A stretch of 64,000 bases of DNA from CAWGMT01 sp963823675 (GTDB lineage Bacteria > Planctomycetota > Planctomycetia > Isosphaerales > Isosphaeraceae), in assembly GCA_963823675.1 (NCBI GenBank), contig CAWGMT010000020.1, positions 421,391-485,390 on the forward strand, read 5' to 3'. The position numbers and the translations under genes are program-made. The notes below the pieces were generated by a model. It was not told the DNA's origin. It made no database searches and worked only from the letters and a program-made list of their open reading frames with translations. Below are positions 1-9,972 of this stretch, in pieces. The stretch's first letter is position 1. Each line of letters begins with the position of its first letter.

Positions 1-1
1 G

Positions 2-2895
2 AGGACGAACGGCGATGAGGACCTTCTTTTTCTGGCGACTGGGTTGTGCCTGTGCGGATCGCTCGCGTCGGCCGGCGATGATACGGTCGCGCCAATCGCC
101 AGCCAAACGGCGAAAGCGCCTTCGGCGCAACCAACGGATTTCTTCGAAGCACGAATTCGCCCAATTCTGGCTGAACATTGCTTCCGGTGTCACGGTCCGC
201 GGAAGCAGGAGTCGAGGCTACGACTCGACTCGCGGCAGGGGTTGCTCAAAGGGACTGATTCCGGTCCGGTGGTGGTGCCGGGCCAGCCCGAGGAGAGCCC
301 TCTGATCGTTGCGATCCGCCATGACTCGCAGGTCAAGATGCCACCCAAGGCGAAGCTTCCCGCTCAGGCGATCGCCGACCTTACCACCTGGGTCAAGCTG
401 GGCGTTCCCTGGCCTGAAAGCTCGCCAGGACAAGCCCGGAGCGGGGCAGGAGAGCCCACCAAAGTCAGCGCAGCGGCTCTGAAGCACTGGGCATTTCAAC
501 CCGTCGCAAAAAGGGCCGCGCCGCCGGTGAAGGATGCCGCCTGGCCGCGGACTTCGATCGACCGCTTCATCCTTGCCCACCTTGAAGCCAGGGGCCTCTC
601 GCCGTCGCCACCGGCCGGCAAGCAAACCTTGATCCGCCGCGCGACCTTCGACCTGACCGGCCTGCCGCCAACGCCCGAGGAGATCGCGGCCTTCGATAAC
701 GATACAGCCCCGGATGCCTACGACCGCCTGATCGAGCGGCTCCTGGCGTCGCCGCATTACGGCGAGCGCTGGGGCCGATACTGGCTCGACGTCGCGCGGT
801 ATGCCGATACCAAGGGCTACATCTTGTTCCAGGATGCCGATTTCCACTGGGCTTATACCTATCGCGACTACGTGATCTCGGCCTTCAACCGCGACCTCGC
901 TTACGACCGGTTTCTCATCGAGCAGATCGCGGCGGATCGGCTCCCGGCAGAGCAGGGCCGGCGGCCTCTGGCAGCGCTCGGCTTTCTCACCCTGGGCGCC
1001 CGGTTCATGGGCAATTCTCACGACGTGATCGACGATCAAATCGACGTTGTCTGCCGGGGCCTCATGAGCTTGACGGTCACCTGCGCCCGCTGCCACGACC
1101 ACAAGTTCGATCCCGATCCCGGCGCAAGACTACTATTCACTCTATGGCGTCCTGGCCAGCACGCGCGAGCCGATGATCGCACCCGAGGTTGGCAACTCGC
1201 CCCAAACGCCCGCCTACAGGAAGTTCGTGCAGGAGCTCGAGTCGCGCCGCCAGAAATTGGACGCGTTCGTGACAGCCAAGCAGCACGAATTGATCGACTC
1301 GGCGAAACGGCGGGTGGCCGAGTATTTGGTCGCCGCCCAGCGTGCCATCGACCAGCCCAGCACCGAAGACTTCATGCTGCTCGCCGACAGTAACGATCTT
1401 AACCCGGCGCTGCTGATTCGGTGGCAGAACTACCTGGCTCGGGCCCGGACGATCTCCGACCCCGTTTTTGCTCCTTGGCACGCTCTCGCTGAATTACCCG
1501 CCCAGAGTTTCGCGGCGGATTCGGCTGCGTTGCTCGATCGGCTCGCCGGCAGAACCCCGCGATCCGCGCCGGGCGGCTCGCTGCGCGGAAAGGCCCAGCC
1601 AGTCCCAGTCAATCCCGTCGTCCTCCGTGCGCTCCTGGCCCAGCCCCCGAGTTCGTTGGCCGAGGCCGCTCGAACCTACGCGAAGTTGCTGCTTGACGTG
1701 GACCAGATCTGGAAAGACCAAGAGCGTCGGGTGGCCCTTGAGCGACGAGCATGCCAATCGCTTCCCGAGCCAGCGTTAGAGGCGCTGAGGCTCGTGCTCT
1801 ACGGACCGGACAGTCCGCTTGACTTGACGGCAAGCCCGTTCGGCGAGCTGGCCCTTTTCCCCGACCGTCCGTCCCAGGCCAAGCTCCAGGAATTGCGCAA
1901 CGCCTTGCAGAAATGGTTAACCAGCGGTCCCGCCGCACCGGCGCGAGCGATGAGCTTGGAAGACGTGCCGACTCCGGTTGAGCCGCGAGTCTTTGTCCGC
2001 GGAAATCCTCAACAATCCGGGTGATCCCGTGCCGCGTCGGTTTCTCGCCGTACTGGCCGGCAATGGGCGAAAGCCGTTCCACGACGGCAGCGGCCGGCTC
2101 GAGCTGGCGCGCGCAATCGCCAGCCGCGATAACCCGCTGACGGCCCGCGCTCTGGTCAACCGCGTCTGGATGCACCACTTCGGAACTCCGTTGGTTGCCA
2201 CTCCAGGCGACTTCGGCCTGCGCAGCGATCCTCCCACGCTGCCCGATCTGCTGGATCAGCTTGCCTCGCGCTTCGTGGAGCAGGGCTGGTCGATCAAGGC
2301 GCTCCATCGTCTGATCATGCTCTCGAACACCTATCAGCAGAGCAGTGACGACCGTCCCCAGGCCAGGGCCGTCGATCCCGAGAACGTCTTGTACTGGCGC
2401 ATGAACCGGCGCCGTCTCGACTTCGAAGCCGTGCGCGACAGTTTGCTGGCCGTTTCGGGAAGGCTCGACCGCGCCATCGGCGGTCCGCCCCTGCGCAGCG
2501 CGACCGACAACGCCGCCAATCGGCGGACGATCTACTGCTTCATCGATCGGCTCAATCTGCCCGGGCTCTACCGCACATTCGACTTTCCCGATCCCAATGC
2601 AACCAGCCCACGCCGCGACCAGACCACGGTCGCGCCCCAGGCTCTCTTTCTCATGAACCACCCATTCGTGCTCGACGCACCCGGCGCGATCCTGGCCCGG
2701 CCTGAGATTGACGCGGCGCCGGAGATAGACGCCAAGGTCGACCGACTCGATTGCTTGATCTACGGCCGCCGGTCCGGGGCAGAGGATCGCTCGCTGGCGC
2801 GAGAGTTCCTGGGCGGTTCCCCCAGCGGATCGAACCGCTGGCGCTCATTCGTGCAGGCACTGCTGATGGCCAACGAGTTTGTGTTTATCGATTGA
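2..2895 (+). CDS. DUF1549/DUF1553 (PSCyt1) planctomycete cytochrome-like protein, frameshifted, 5' end uncertain
   Basis: Secreted protein of the planctomycete PSCyt1-DUF1549-DUF1553 family, whose biochemical role is unknown. A hydrophobic signal-like stretch (LLFLATGLCLCGSLASA) is followed by a heme-type CFRCH motif, the DUF1549 region with RWGRYWLDVARYADT, and a CARCHDHKFDP motif. DUF1553 then follows, with ALVNRVWMHHFG and LFLMNHPF. The frame is open to the window edge, so the start may lie upstream; an ATG at 15 is in another frame. Two single-base shifts break the gene: an extra g near 1115 (HKFDP then IPAQDYYSLYG) and an extra c near 2010 (VRGNP then NNPGDPVPRR). Motifs are intact on both sides of each shift. 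Such proteins are commonly paired with DUF1501 proteins, and one lies at 4972. Confidence 0.85.
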
Positions 2896-3008
2896 AGGAG
2901 TGACAGGAATGTCTCAAGGGTGCGAAAGGCGAGGGTCGAGACGTTATGATGAAAGCCTAGAGCCCTCGGCCCCCATAGTGGCTTTTCGCAGAGGAGAGAG
3001 CAGAACCC

Positions 3009-4148
3009 ATGAGCGCTGTTTCCAGCAGCCCCCCGGACAAGCCTGACGCGGCACCCCCCGAGCGACTGCTGTCGATCGACGCCTTGCGCGGCTTCGACAT
3101 GTTCTGGATCGTCGGAGGAGACGACCTCGCTCATGCACTCGGAAAATGGTGGGGCCCCCCTCAAGGAACGCAGCTTGCCCAGCAATTTTCCCACGTCGAA
3201 TGGGAAGGCTTTCGGTTCTACGATCTGATTTTTCCCTTGTTCTTGTTCCTGGTCGGCGCGGTCTTGCCTTTCTCGTTGCGCAAGTACCAGACCCGCGATC
3301 ATCCCAAGAGCCTCGCCTTGGCGCGCATTGCGCGGCGAGTCGTGCTGCTGTTTCTGCTGGGCTTAGTCTACAACAACCTCCTCCAGTTTCGGTTTGAGTC
3401 GCTGCGGGTCGCGGGCGTTTTGCAACGAATCGCGATCTGCTACGGGTTCGCGGCTACGATCTTCTTGCTCACGAAGGTCCGCACCCAGGTGGTCTTGTTC
3501 GTGGCAATCCTGGTCGGATACTGGACGATCTTGATGTTTGTTCCTTCGCCTGAGTCGCGAGCCGGCGATCTGGCCAAGGAAACGAACCTGGCGGGGTATC
3601 TCGACCGGCATTACCTTCCTGGCAAGATCTACGAGTCGTTCTACGGTTACGGCGATAACGAAGGGCTGCTCTCGACGATCCCCGCAGTAGCGACGGCACT
3701 GCTGGGAGTTCTGGCTGGCCATTGGCTACTCTCCGACCGAGTGCGCTGGACCAAGTTCGTCGGGCTGGCGACGATGGGATTAGCCTGTCTGGGCTTGGGC
3801 ATGCTCTGGAGCAAAGACTTTCCCATCATCAAGATTCTCTGGACGAGCAGCTACGTGCTGGTCGCGGGCGGCTGGAGCCTGCTTTTACTGGCGCTCTTCT
3901 ACACGATCATCGACGTGATCAAGTTGCGGGCCTGGGCGTTTTTCTTCGTCGTCATCGGCGTCAACGCCATCACAATCTACGTCGCAACTCATTTCATTCC
4001 CTTCGAGACGATCTCGCAGCGCATCTTCGGAGGCGTCGCCCGGCTTTCGGGCGGCCTGCGGCCGGTGGTTGTGGCGACGGGTACCGTGGCCCTAGAGTGG
4101 CTGTTGCTCCTGCACCTGTACCGGAATCGGATCTTCCTGCGCGTGTAA
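3009..4148 (+). CDS. DUF5009 / heparan-glucosaminide N-acetyltransferase-like membrane protein
   Basis: 379-residue integral membrane protein with about ten hydrophobic segments. The N-terminal signature RLLSIDALRGFDMFWIVGG, followed by EGFRFYDLIFPLFLFLVG, is typical of the DUF5009/NagX group related to HGSNAT, which acetylates amino-sugar glycans across membranes. The actual substrate is unknown. The length fits the family. It follows the DUF1549/1553 gene after a 113-bp gap and precedes a DUF4058 gene by 20 bp, so it may be cotranscribed with that gene. Confidence 0.85.
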   Translation: MSAVSSSPPDKPDAAPPERLLSIDALRGFDMFWIVGGDDLAHALGKWWGPPQGTQLAQQFSHVEWEGFRFYDLIFPLFLFLVGAVLPFSLRKYQTRDHPKSLALARIARRVVLLFLLGLVYNNLLQFRFESLRVAGVLQRIAICYGFAATIFLLTKVRTQVVLFVAILVGYWTILMFVPSPESRAGDLAKETNLAGYLDRHYLPGKIYESFYGYGDNEGLLSTIPAVATALLGVLAGHWLLSDRVRWTKFVGLATMGLACLGLGMLWSKDFPIIKILWTSSYVLVAGGWSLLLLALFYTIIDVIKLRAWAFFFVVIGVNAITIYVATHFIPFETISQRIFGGVARLSGGLRPVVVATGTVALEWLLLLHLYRNRIFLRV

Positions 4149-4168
4149 GCTTTCAAGGAGCCGCCGTC

Positions 4169-4948
4169 ATGCCGTCACCGTTTCCGGGGATGGACCCGTA
4201 TCTGGAGGGATCGCTGTGGATGAGCGTCCACACGCCGTTGACGGTGGAGATCGCTCGGCAGTTAAACCGCCGGTTGAGTGCCCGCTACGTTGCCTTGACA
4301 ACTCGCCGATTCGTCATGGACACACCCGAGGAGTCAGAGATCGTCATCGGCGAAGTTTATCCGGATGTCGCCGTGGCCCGGTCTGGGCTGACCGATGGGG
4401 GTGCCCACACGGCCGGAACGATTGCGCCTCCACTACGCATGGCAACACTTGTCCGCACCCCGATACCACACATTACGGTCGAGATCCGCGATGTGGAACA
4501 CCGGCAGCTCGTGACCGTGATCGAGGTCTTCTCGCCTACCAACAAGCACGGAGATGGATATAAAGAGTATCTCGACAAGCGTGATCGAATCCTGCGAAGC
4601 ACGGCCCATCTGATCGAGATCGACCTGTTGAGGAAGGGACGCCGCATCCCGATGCAAGGGACTCTGCCTTCCGCACCCTACTTCGTCTTCGTTTGTCGCG
4701 TCGAACTTCGACTCTTGACCGAGATTTGGCCCATTACCCTGGATCAACCTCTGCCCGAGGTTCTCGTACCGCTGCTACCGGGCGACGCGGACGCAACCAT
4801 GGACCTTCAGCATGCCTTGACGAACGTTTACGATGACAATCGACTCAGCTCCATGATCGATTACTCCAAATCTCCCGACGTGCCACTCTCTCCCGAACAA
4901 GCTGCGTCGGTGAATGAGCTCCTCCGCGCCGCTGGGCTGCGTCACTGA
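4169..4948 (+). CDS. DUF4058 family protein
   Basis: 259-residue soluble protein. It begins MPSPFPGMDPYLE, the hallmark N-terminus of DUF4058, and contains VIEVFSPTNKHGDGYKEY, a motif resembling a nuclease-like core (E then K) in this family. The function is not established. The start at 4169 is chosen because CAAGGAG precedes it at normal spacing and because the family begins exactly there, although the frame is open further upstream. It lies 20 bp after the DUF5009 gene and 23 bp before the DUF1501 gene. Confidence 0.85.
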   Translation: MPSPFPGMDPYLEGSLWMSVHTPLTVEIARQLNRRLSARYVALTTRRFVMDTPEESEIVIGEVYPDVAVARSGLTDGGAHTAGTIAPPLRMATLVRTPIPHITVEIRDVEHRQLVTVIEVFSPTNKHGDGYKEYLDKRDRILRSTAHLIEIDLLRKGRRIPMQGTLPSAPYFVFVCRVELRLLTEIWPITLDQPLPEVLVPLLPGDADATMDLQHALTNVYDDNRLSSMIDYSKSPDVPLSPEQAASVNELLRAAGLRH

Positions 4949-4971
4949 GCCAAAAACATAGAAGGTCGTCG

Positions 4972-6435
4972 ATGGCGCAGAAATTGCCGTACCAGCACAA
5001 TACGACCCCAACACTGACCCGGCGCGAGCTCCTCGAGCGCTGCGGCATGGGGTTCGGGTTGATCGGGCTGGCGGGCGTGATGGCCGACAACGGTCTGACC
5101 GGTCGAGCCGGCCGCGCAAGCGCGGACGTGCAGCCACCCCGATCGCTCGGCCCCATGGCACCGAAGTCGCCTCACTTTGCCCCGAAGGCAAAGCAGGTTG
5201 TCCACCTCTTCATGAACGGCGGTCCGTCGCACGTCGACACATTCGATCCCAAGCCATTGCTGGCGAAGTACCACGGCAAGACGCTTCCCACGCCCAACCT
5301 GCGCACCGAGCGCAAGACCGGCGCAGCCCTGGGCTCGCCCTTCACCTTCAGGAAGTATGGCGAGAGCGGCATCGAAGTGAGTGATCTCTTCGCCCGCACG
5401 GCGGCTCAGCATATCGACGACCTGTGCATCATCCGCTCGATGTATGCCGACGTGCCCAATCACGAGCCATCGCTCATGTTGATGAACTGCGGCGACGGCC
5501 GCTTGCAGCGCCCCAGCATGGGAGCCTGGATCACTTACGGCCTGGGCTCGGAAAACCAGAACCTGCCCGGCTTCATCGCCATGTGTCCGGGGGGCTATCC
5601 GATCGTGGCAACCCAGAACTGGCGGTCGGCCTTTTTGCCTGGCGCCTATCAGGGAACCTACATCGATACCCAGCATACCGCGATCGATAAATTGATCGAG
5701 AACATCCGCAACACTGCGTGCGCAGTCCGGCGAACAGCGCCGCCAGCTCGACCTGGTGCGGCAGCTCAACGAGCGGCATGCCGCGGCGCGCGGGCACGAT
5801 CCGGCGCTCGAGGCGCGGATCCAGTCGTTCGAGCTGGCCTATCGCATGCAAGGCGAGGCCGCGGAAGCCTTCGACATCAACCAGGAGCCCGCTTTCATCC
5901 GCGCCCTCTACGGCCCGGGCACCCAGGCCCGGCAGCTCCTGATCACGCGCCGCCTGCTCGAGCGCGGAGTGCGTTTCATCCAGGTCTGGAGCGGAGCCGG
6001 TCAGCCCTGGGACGATCACGAGAACATCACGGCCCACCACCGCCAGCTTGCCGCCGACTGGGACCAGGCCATCGCCGCTTTCCTGACCGATCTCAAGCAG
6101 CGCGGGCTGTTCGACCAGGTACTGATGGTCTGGGGCGGTGAGTTCGGCCGGACACCCGTGGCCGAGCTGCCCGCGCTCTCCGGACGCGACCACAATCATT
6201 ATGGCTTCACAATGTGGCTGGCCGGCGGCGGCGCTCGCGGCGGTTACGTCCACGGCGCCACGGACGAGCTCGGATTCACCGCCGCCTCGAGGACAAGGTC
6301 CACGTTCACGATCTCCACGCCACGATCCTCGCTCTTCTGGGCTTCGACCATGAGAAGCTCACCTACCGCTACGCCGGACGCGACTTCCGGCTGACCGACG
6401 TTTATGGACGCGTTGTCAAGGACCTGATCGCCTGA
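4972..6435 (+). CDS. DUF1501 domain-containing protein, frameshifted
   Basis: Exported sulfatase-like DUF1501 protein. The twin-arginine-like N-terminus (TRRELLERCGMGFGLIGLAG) is followed by the family motif HLFMNGGPSHVDTFDPKP, then GGEFGRTP and the C-terminal HDLHATILALLGFDHEKLTYRYAGRDFRLTDV (given as motif only: HDLHATILALLG and YAGRDFRLTD). Two shifts interrupt it: near 5713 (IRNT then LRAQSGEQRRQ) and near 6288 (ELGFTA then EDKVHVHDLH). All parts of the family alignment are present, so indel errors are more likely than decay. In planctomycetes DUF1501 genes usually accompany DUF1549/1553 genes, as here. Confidence 0.85.
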
Positions 6436-6439
6436 CCGC

Positions 6440-7545
6440 CTACCGCCGGGTGATCCGGGCCGGGGCGCTCGGTGCCGCCGCGCATGCCGGGCAGACAAGC
6501 CGCATCTGGCGGGTCACGCCGAATTCAAAAGTCGGACGACGGCATTCCGGACAGACCGTGGCTTCAATCGCTTCAATGAGAGGGTCCCAGACCCACTCCT
6601 GATGGTCGATCACGGATCCCTTCGAGACGACCGCCGTGCGCAGCAATTGCTTGGGCTGATGAATCACCAGCAGATTCAGTAGGCGCAACTGAACCTTCAA
6701 CTGGCTCTTGCGCTTCAGTTCGGCGGATCGCAACGATTCCTCACGCGCGAGCGCCTCGAGCCGCTCGGCGAACCGCGCGGCTTCCTCGCCACGGTTGCGG
6801 GCTTTCTGGGCCTGTTCCTCGACCTCGGTGCGCAGGTCGGTATAGTAACGCTTGATGCGTTCGAGCTGCCGGTGCAGCCGCTCGCCCAGCTCGCGATGAT
6901 ACGTGTTGGCCATTGCCGACAGCGTGCGGACCACTCGGTCCCGCGCGACTGGGTAGGCCGAGGCCAAACCCGGATGCTGGACCTCGGCAAGCGGCGTCCA
7001 CGGCTTGTCGGCCAGATGCGCACGGTCGAGCAATCGCTCCAGGTGCCGTACCTGGCGGCCATGGTGCACGTCGATCGCCACGGTGAGCAAGTCCTGTTCC
7101 TTCTGGTCGCTCACGAAGGTCGCTTCGAACCAGAGTGCAGCCTGGGGAAAGTGCAGTGTGCGGCAATGATCCAGCTTCAGCTCGAAACCGGCAGGCAGTG
7201 TGGCCGCCCGCCGAAGTCGGTCCTCCAGCCCCTGGGGAGCGAGGTTTAGACCGACCAGGTACAGCACCACGTGGCGCCCTCGATTCACCGCGTCGGCCAG
7301 CAGGCTGTCGACCAGGGGAGTTCCATAGCTGGCGAGCTGGGCTCCGGGATGCTCGGGAATCGCCTCGGGATCGAAGACGAGGCGCACGATCTCCGCCTCC
7401 CGCGCCGCGCTGCCGCCGGCAGCATCAGGTCATAAACCTGGGGCTCGACTTCGTCCCAGACGCCGCCGACCACTTCCGCATAGGCACGCAGAAACTCCTC
7501 GAGGGGCGTGTGGGAAGGTCCCGAAGTGGTTGCATCCATACTCAT
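6440..7545 (-). CDS. Coiled-coil zinc-ribbon protein, partner of SNF2 helicase, frameshifted
   Basis: I do not recognise a named family. The N-terminal part has EEFLRAYAEVVGGVWDEVEPQVYDLMLP. The middle is a long charged helix or coiled coil, rich in Glu, Arg and Lys, around the RIKRYYTDLRTEVEEQ segment. The C-terminus is a CPECRRPTF...CPACAA zinc ribbon (two CPxC pairs). One shift near 7405 separates the first roughly 47 residues (DLMLPA) from the rest (IVRLVFDPEAIPEHPG). The gene starts 30 bp after the helicase stop on the same strand, so the two form a probable operon. The zinc ribbon and coiled coil suggest nucleic-acid or polymerase contact, which is inference only. Confidence 0.7.
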
Positions 7546-7575
7546 CGCTCTGTTAACACCTCAAGCCGTCGCGGC

Positions 7576-9636
7576 TCATTGATCGGGCGCGAACCGGCTG
7601 CCGAAGAGCTTGTCATCGACCGCACGCTGCTCGAAATACGCGCGTTTGGCATCCAGCAGCCGCTCGCCCAGTTCATCGATGCGTTGGGTAAATTCGTCCT
7701 GGTCGCTTGACTCGGCCCAGAGGTCAGCGACCACATCCTGGAATTCCCGCTCATCTTCCAGGTTGCCCAGAATCATGTCAACCTCGCCAATGACGAGCTC
7801 GAACATGTTCAGCTTGGCCTCGAGAAGGTTGAGAACCGCGGCCTCGACGGTGTTGGCAGCGACCAGGTTGAACACGTGAACGTCGTGGGTTTGACCGATG
7901 CGGCTGAGCCGGCCGATCCGTTGTTCGATCTTCATCGGGTTCCAGGGTAAGTCGAAATTACAGACAGCGTGGGCAAACTGGAGGTTGCGCCCCTCGCTGC
8001 CGGCCTCGGTGCAGAGAAGCAGCCGCGCCGGTCCGCGAAAGCGCTCGATGGCCCTCTCCTTGTCCAACCGCGACAACCCGCCATGAAATACAGCGACATC
8101 ATTTCCAGACTCGCTGAGCCGCCGCTCCAGCAGCTCCTGAGTGGCGCGGAACTGGGTGAATATGACGATCTTGTCGGGAAACTCGCCGAGCAAAGCGAGG
8201 AGGCGGTCGACCTTGGTATTCTGGCTCTGGCTGGCGGCGCGCGTGGATAGGTCCATGAGCCGCGCGCGATCGGCTTCGGAGAGCTTCGGTTGTTCGGCGA
8301 TCTTGGCGAGGGTTCCGGCCGCTGCCTGGCTCGAGCTGCCCATCGCCATCTGAAGGCTCAAGAGAGCCATGCGGTTCAAGGCGCCGCTCTCCTTGGATTT
8401 CGCCGCCCGGAGATGGGTGCGCACAAACTCCGTCACATCCCGGTACAAGGAGTGCTCCGGAGCAGATAACGACAGATACTCGGTCCTGGCCCACCTGCGC
8501 GTGAACTGAAGGCCCACCGTGCTCCGGCGATTACGGATCATCACCTCCGCGAGCAAGGTGTGCAGCTCGTCCAGATTTCGCGGAGTGAGCTTGTCGCGCT
8601 TATCGACGAAATGGCGCTGAAACTGACGGGCCGTGCTCAAAAGCCCCGGCTCCAGAAGCGTGACGAGGTTGAACAGCTCCTCCAGGTTGTTTTGCACGGG
8701 CGTTGCCGTCAGCAGCAAGATGAACTGCTTCTGAATTTCGCTGGCAAACTTCCAGGTCTGGGTGTTGCGATTGCGGAGATGATGCGCCTCGTCGACGATG
8801 ACCATGTCCCAGCGGCGCGCCAGAATTGCCGATCGGTGCGGCTCGCGCTTGGCGGTATGGATCGACGCGATCACGCGGTCAAACGCGCCCCACGCATTTG
8901 AGCCCTGACTGCGGAAGTCAGGATGGTCATGGCTGATCAGCTCGAGCGAGAATTTCCGCCGCATCTCTCCCTGCCACTGCTCGATCAGGGAGGGGGGTAC
9001 GAGGACGAGGATCGAACGGGCCAGGCCCCGGATCACGAGCTCCGACAAGACGAGCCCGGCCTCGATCGTCTTGCCCAACCCGACCTCATCGCACAACATG
9101 GCCCGGCCGCGGAAGCGCCGGAGCACGGTCTTGGCCGTGCGGATCTGATGCTCCAGGAGCTCGATGTCGCGCACCAGGGGCAAGGCGATCAAGCGATCGA
9201 ACCCGGCGTGAGTCGCCAGCCGAGCTGCCCGCAGCGCCAGATCGAAGCAATCCAACCCCCCGAGCGAGCCACCGTTACCCCGAACGACCGCCCAGTCGCG
9301 CGGCTCGAAGAGGATGGGTACCCCCTGTTCGCTTGCCATTTCCGCCCCGGCCGGATAGGACGTTCCCGACCCTGCGACGAGTCGAAAGCGGCCCGGCGCG
9401 CGATACTCGAGCCACAAAACGGCATCTTGTCCGGAAACAAGCTGGGCCAGTTCGCGTATGATCACCGCGCTCGCCGCCGGGTCGATCGCTGAGTTGAGAA
9501 CGCGCCCTGCATCGTCCTCGATCAATTCGATTGCGAACCCCTCCGGTCCCAGGGACTGTGGGAGTTCCAGCCGATCGGGCAAACGCGACGGCGCAACCTC
9601 GAATCGATCGCCGATCTGTAAATCCGTAACAGCCAT
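7576..9636 (-). CDS. SNF2/RapA-like superfamily 2 helicase
   Basis: 686-residue Swi2/Snf2-type ATPase. It has motif I DEVGLGKT (residues 183-190), motif II DEAH (282-285), motif III LLTATP (about 309), and C-terminal helicase motifs VIFTQFRATQELLERRL and QRIGRLSRIGQ. This arrangement matches RapA-like DNA translocases, some of which recycle RNA polymerase and others of which belong to defence or plasmid modules. The roughly 160-residue N-terminal domain is not recognised. It is cotranscribed with the zinc-ribbon coiled-coil gene at 6440-7545. The pairing suggests a two-protein machine of unknown role. No nuclease, methylase or integrase lies nearby to mark it as a defence island. Confidence 0.85.
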   Translation of the reverse strand: MAVTDLQIGDRFEVAPSRLPDRLELPQSLGPEGFAIELIEDDAGRVLNSAIDPAASAVIIRELAQLVSGQDAVLWLEYRAPGRFRLVAGSGTSYPAGAEMASEQGVPILFEPRDWAVVRGNGGSLGGLDCFDLALRAARLATHAGFDRLIALPLVRDIELLEHQIRTAKTVLRRFRGRAMLCDEVGLGKTIEAGLVLSELVIRGLARSILVLVPPSLIEQWQGEMRRKFSLELISHDHPDFRSQGSNAWGAFDRVIASIHTAKREPHRSAILARRWDMVIVDEAHHLRNRNTQTWKFASEIQKQFILLLTATPVQNNLEELFNLVTLLEPGLLSTARQFQRHFVDKRDKLTPRNLDELHTLLAEVMIRNRRSTVGLQFTRRWARTEYLSLSAPEHSLYRDVTEFVRTHLRAAKSKESGALNRMALLSLQMAMGSSSQAAAGTLAKIAEQPKLSEADRARLMDLSTRAASQSQNTKVDRLLALLGEFPDKIVIFTQFRATQELLERRLSESGNDVAVFHGGLSRLDKERAIERFRGPARLLLCTEAGSEGRNLQFAHAVCNFDLPWNPMKIEQRIGRLSRIGQTHDVHVFNLVAANTVEAAVLNLLEAKLNMFELVIGEVDMILGNLEDEREFQDVVADLWAESSDQDEFTQRIDELGERLLDAKRAYFEQRAVDDKLFGSRFAPDQ

Positions 9637-9887
9637 CGATTACCGGACGACGGTTTGTGATCTGTTGCCAAATGGGCCGATCTTGAAACGCAGGCCGCCA
9701 TTCTAGCATAAAGCCCGCTCGTCTACGATTTGCGTAAGCCACCCCAGATGCGATATCCTTTTCATCGAGGACGAGATGGTGCTCTTCCGGATGACGTTGC
9801 CCAGACCCAGCTCGGAAGTTGCTTGTTCCTGTCTGGTTGACGCAACGCGGTTGCCAGACCGCTTTCCCGGTGAGTAAGTTCGGACTC

Positions 9888-9935
9888 TTCGCCGGGTCGC
9901 CCTGGGGGCTCGCTCCCCCAGGGCGACCCGGCGAA
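9888..9935. terminator. Perfect 21-bp inverted repeat between convergent-free minus-strand genes
   Basis: Arms 9888-9908 and 9915-9935 are exact reverse complements around a CTCGCT loop. They lie 38 bp beyond the stop of the minus-strand surface-protein gene. No T-tract follows the hairpin in the minus-strand direction, so it is either a rho-independent-like structure without a U-tract or a mobile palindrome. The rest of the 9637-9972 gap holds no recognisable gene. Confidence 0.6.
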
Positions 9936-9972
9936 AACCATCTGGAGATCTGACATCCCAGCCCGCTTCTCT

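Noticed and set aside
5573..6253. Minus-strand frame opposite the DUF1501 gene
   Set aside because: Shadow of the DUF1501 coding sequence with no motif of its own.
6440..9636. Helicase pair as a known phage-defence system such as DISARM or Druantia
   Set aside because: No methylase, nuclease, phospholipase or other signature gene of those systems is present.
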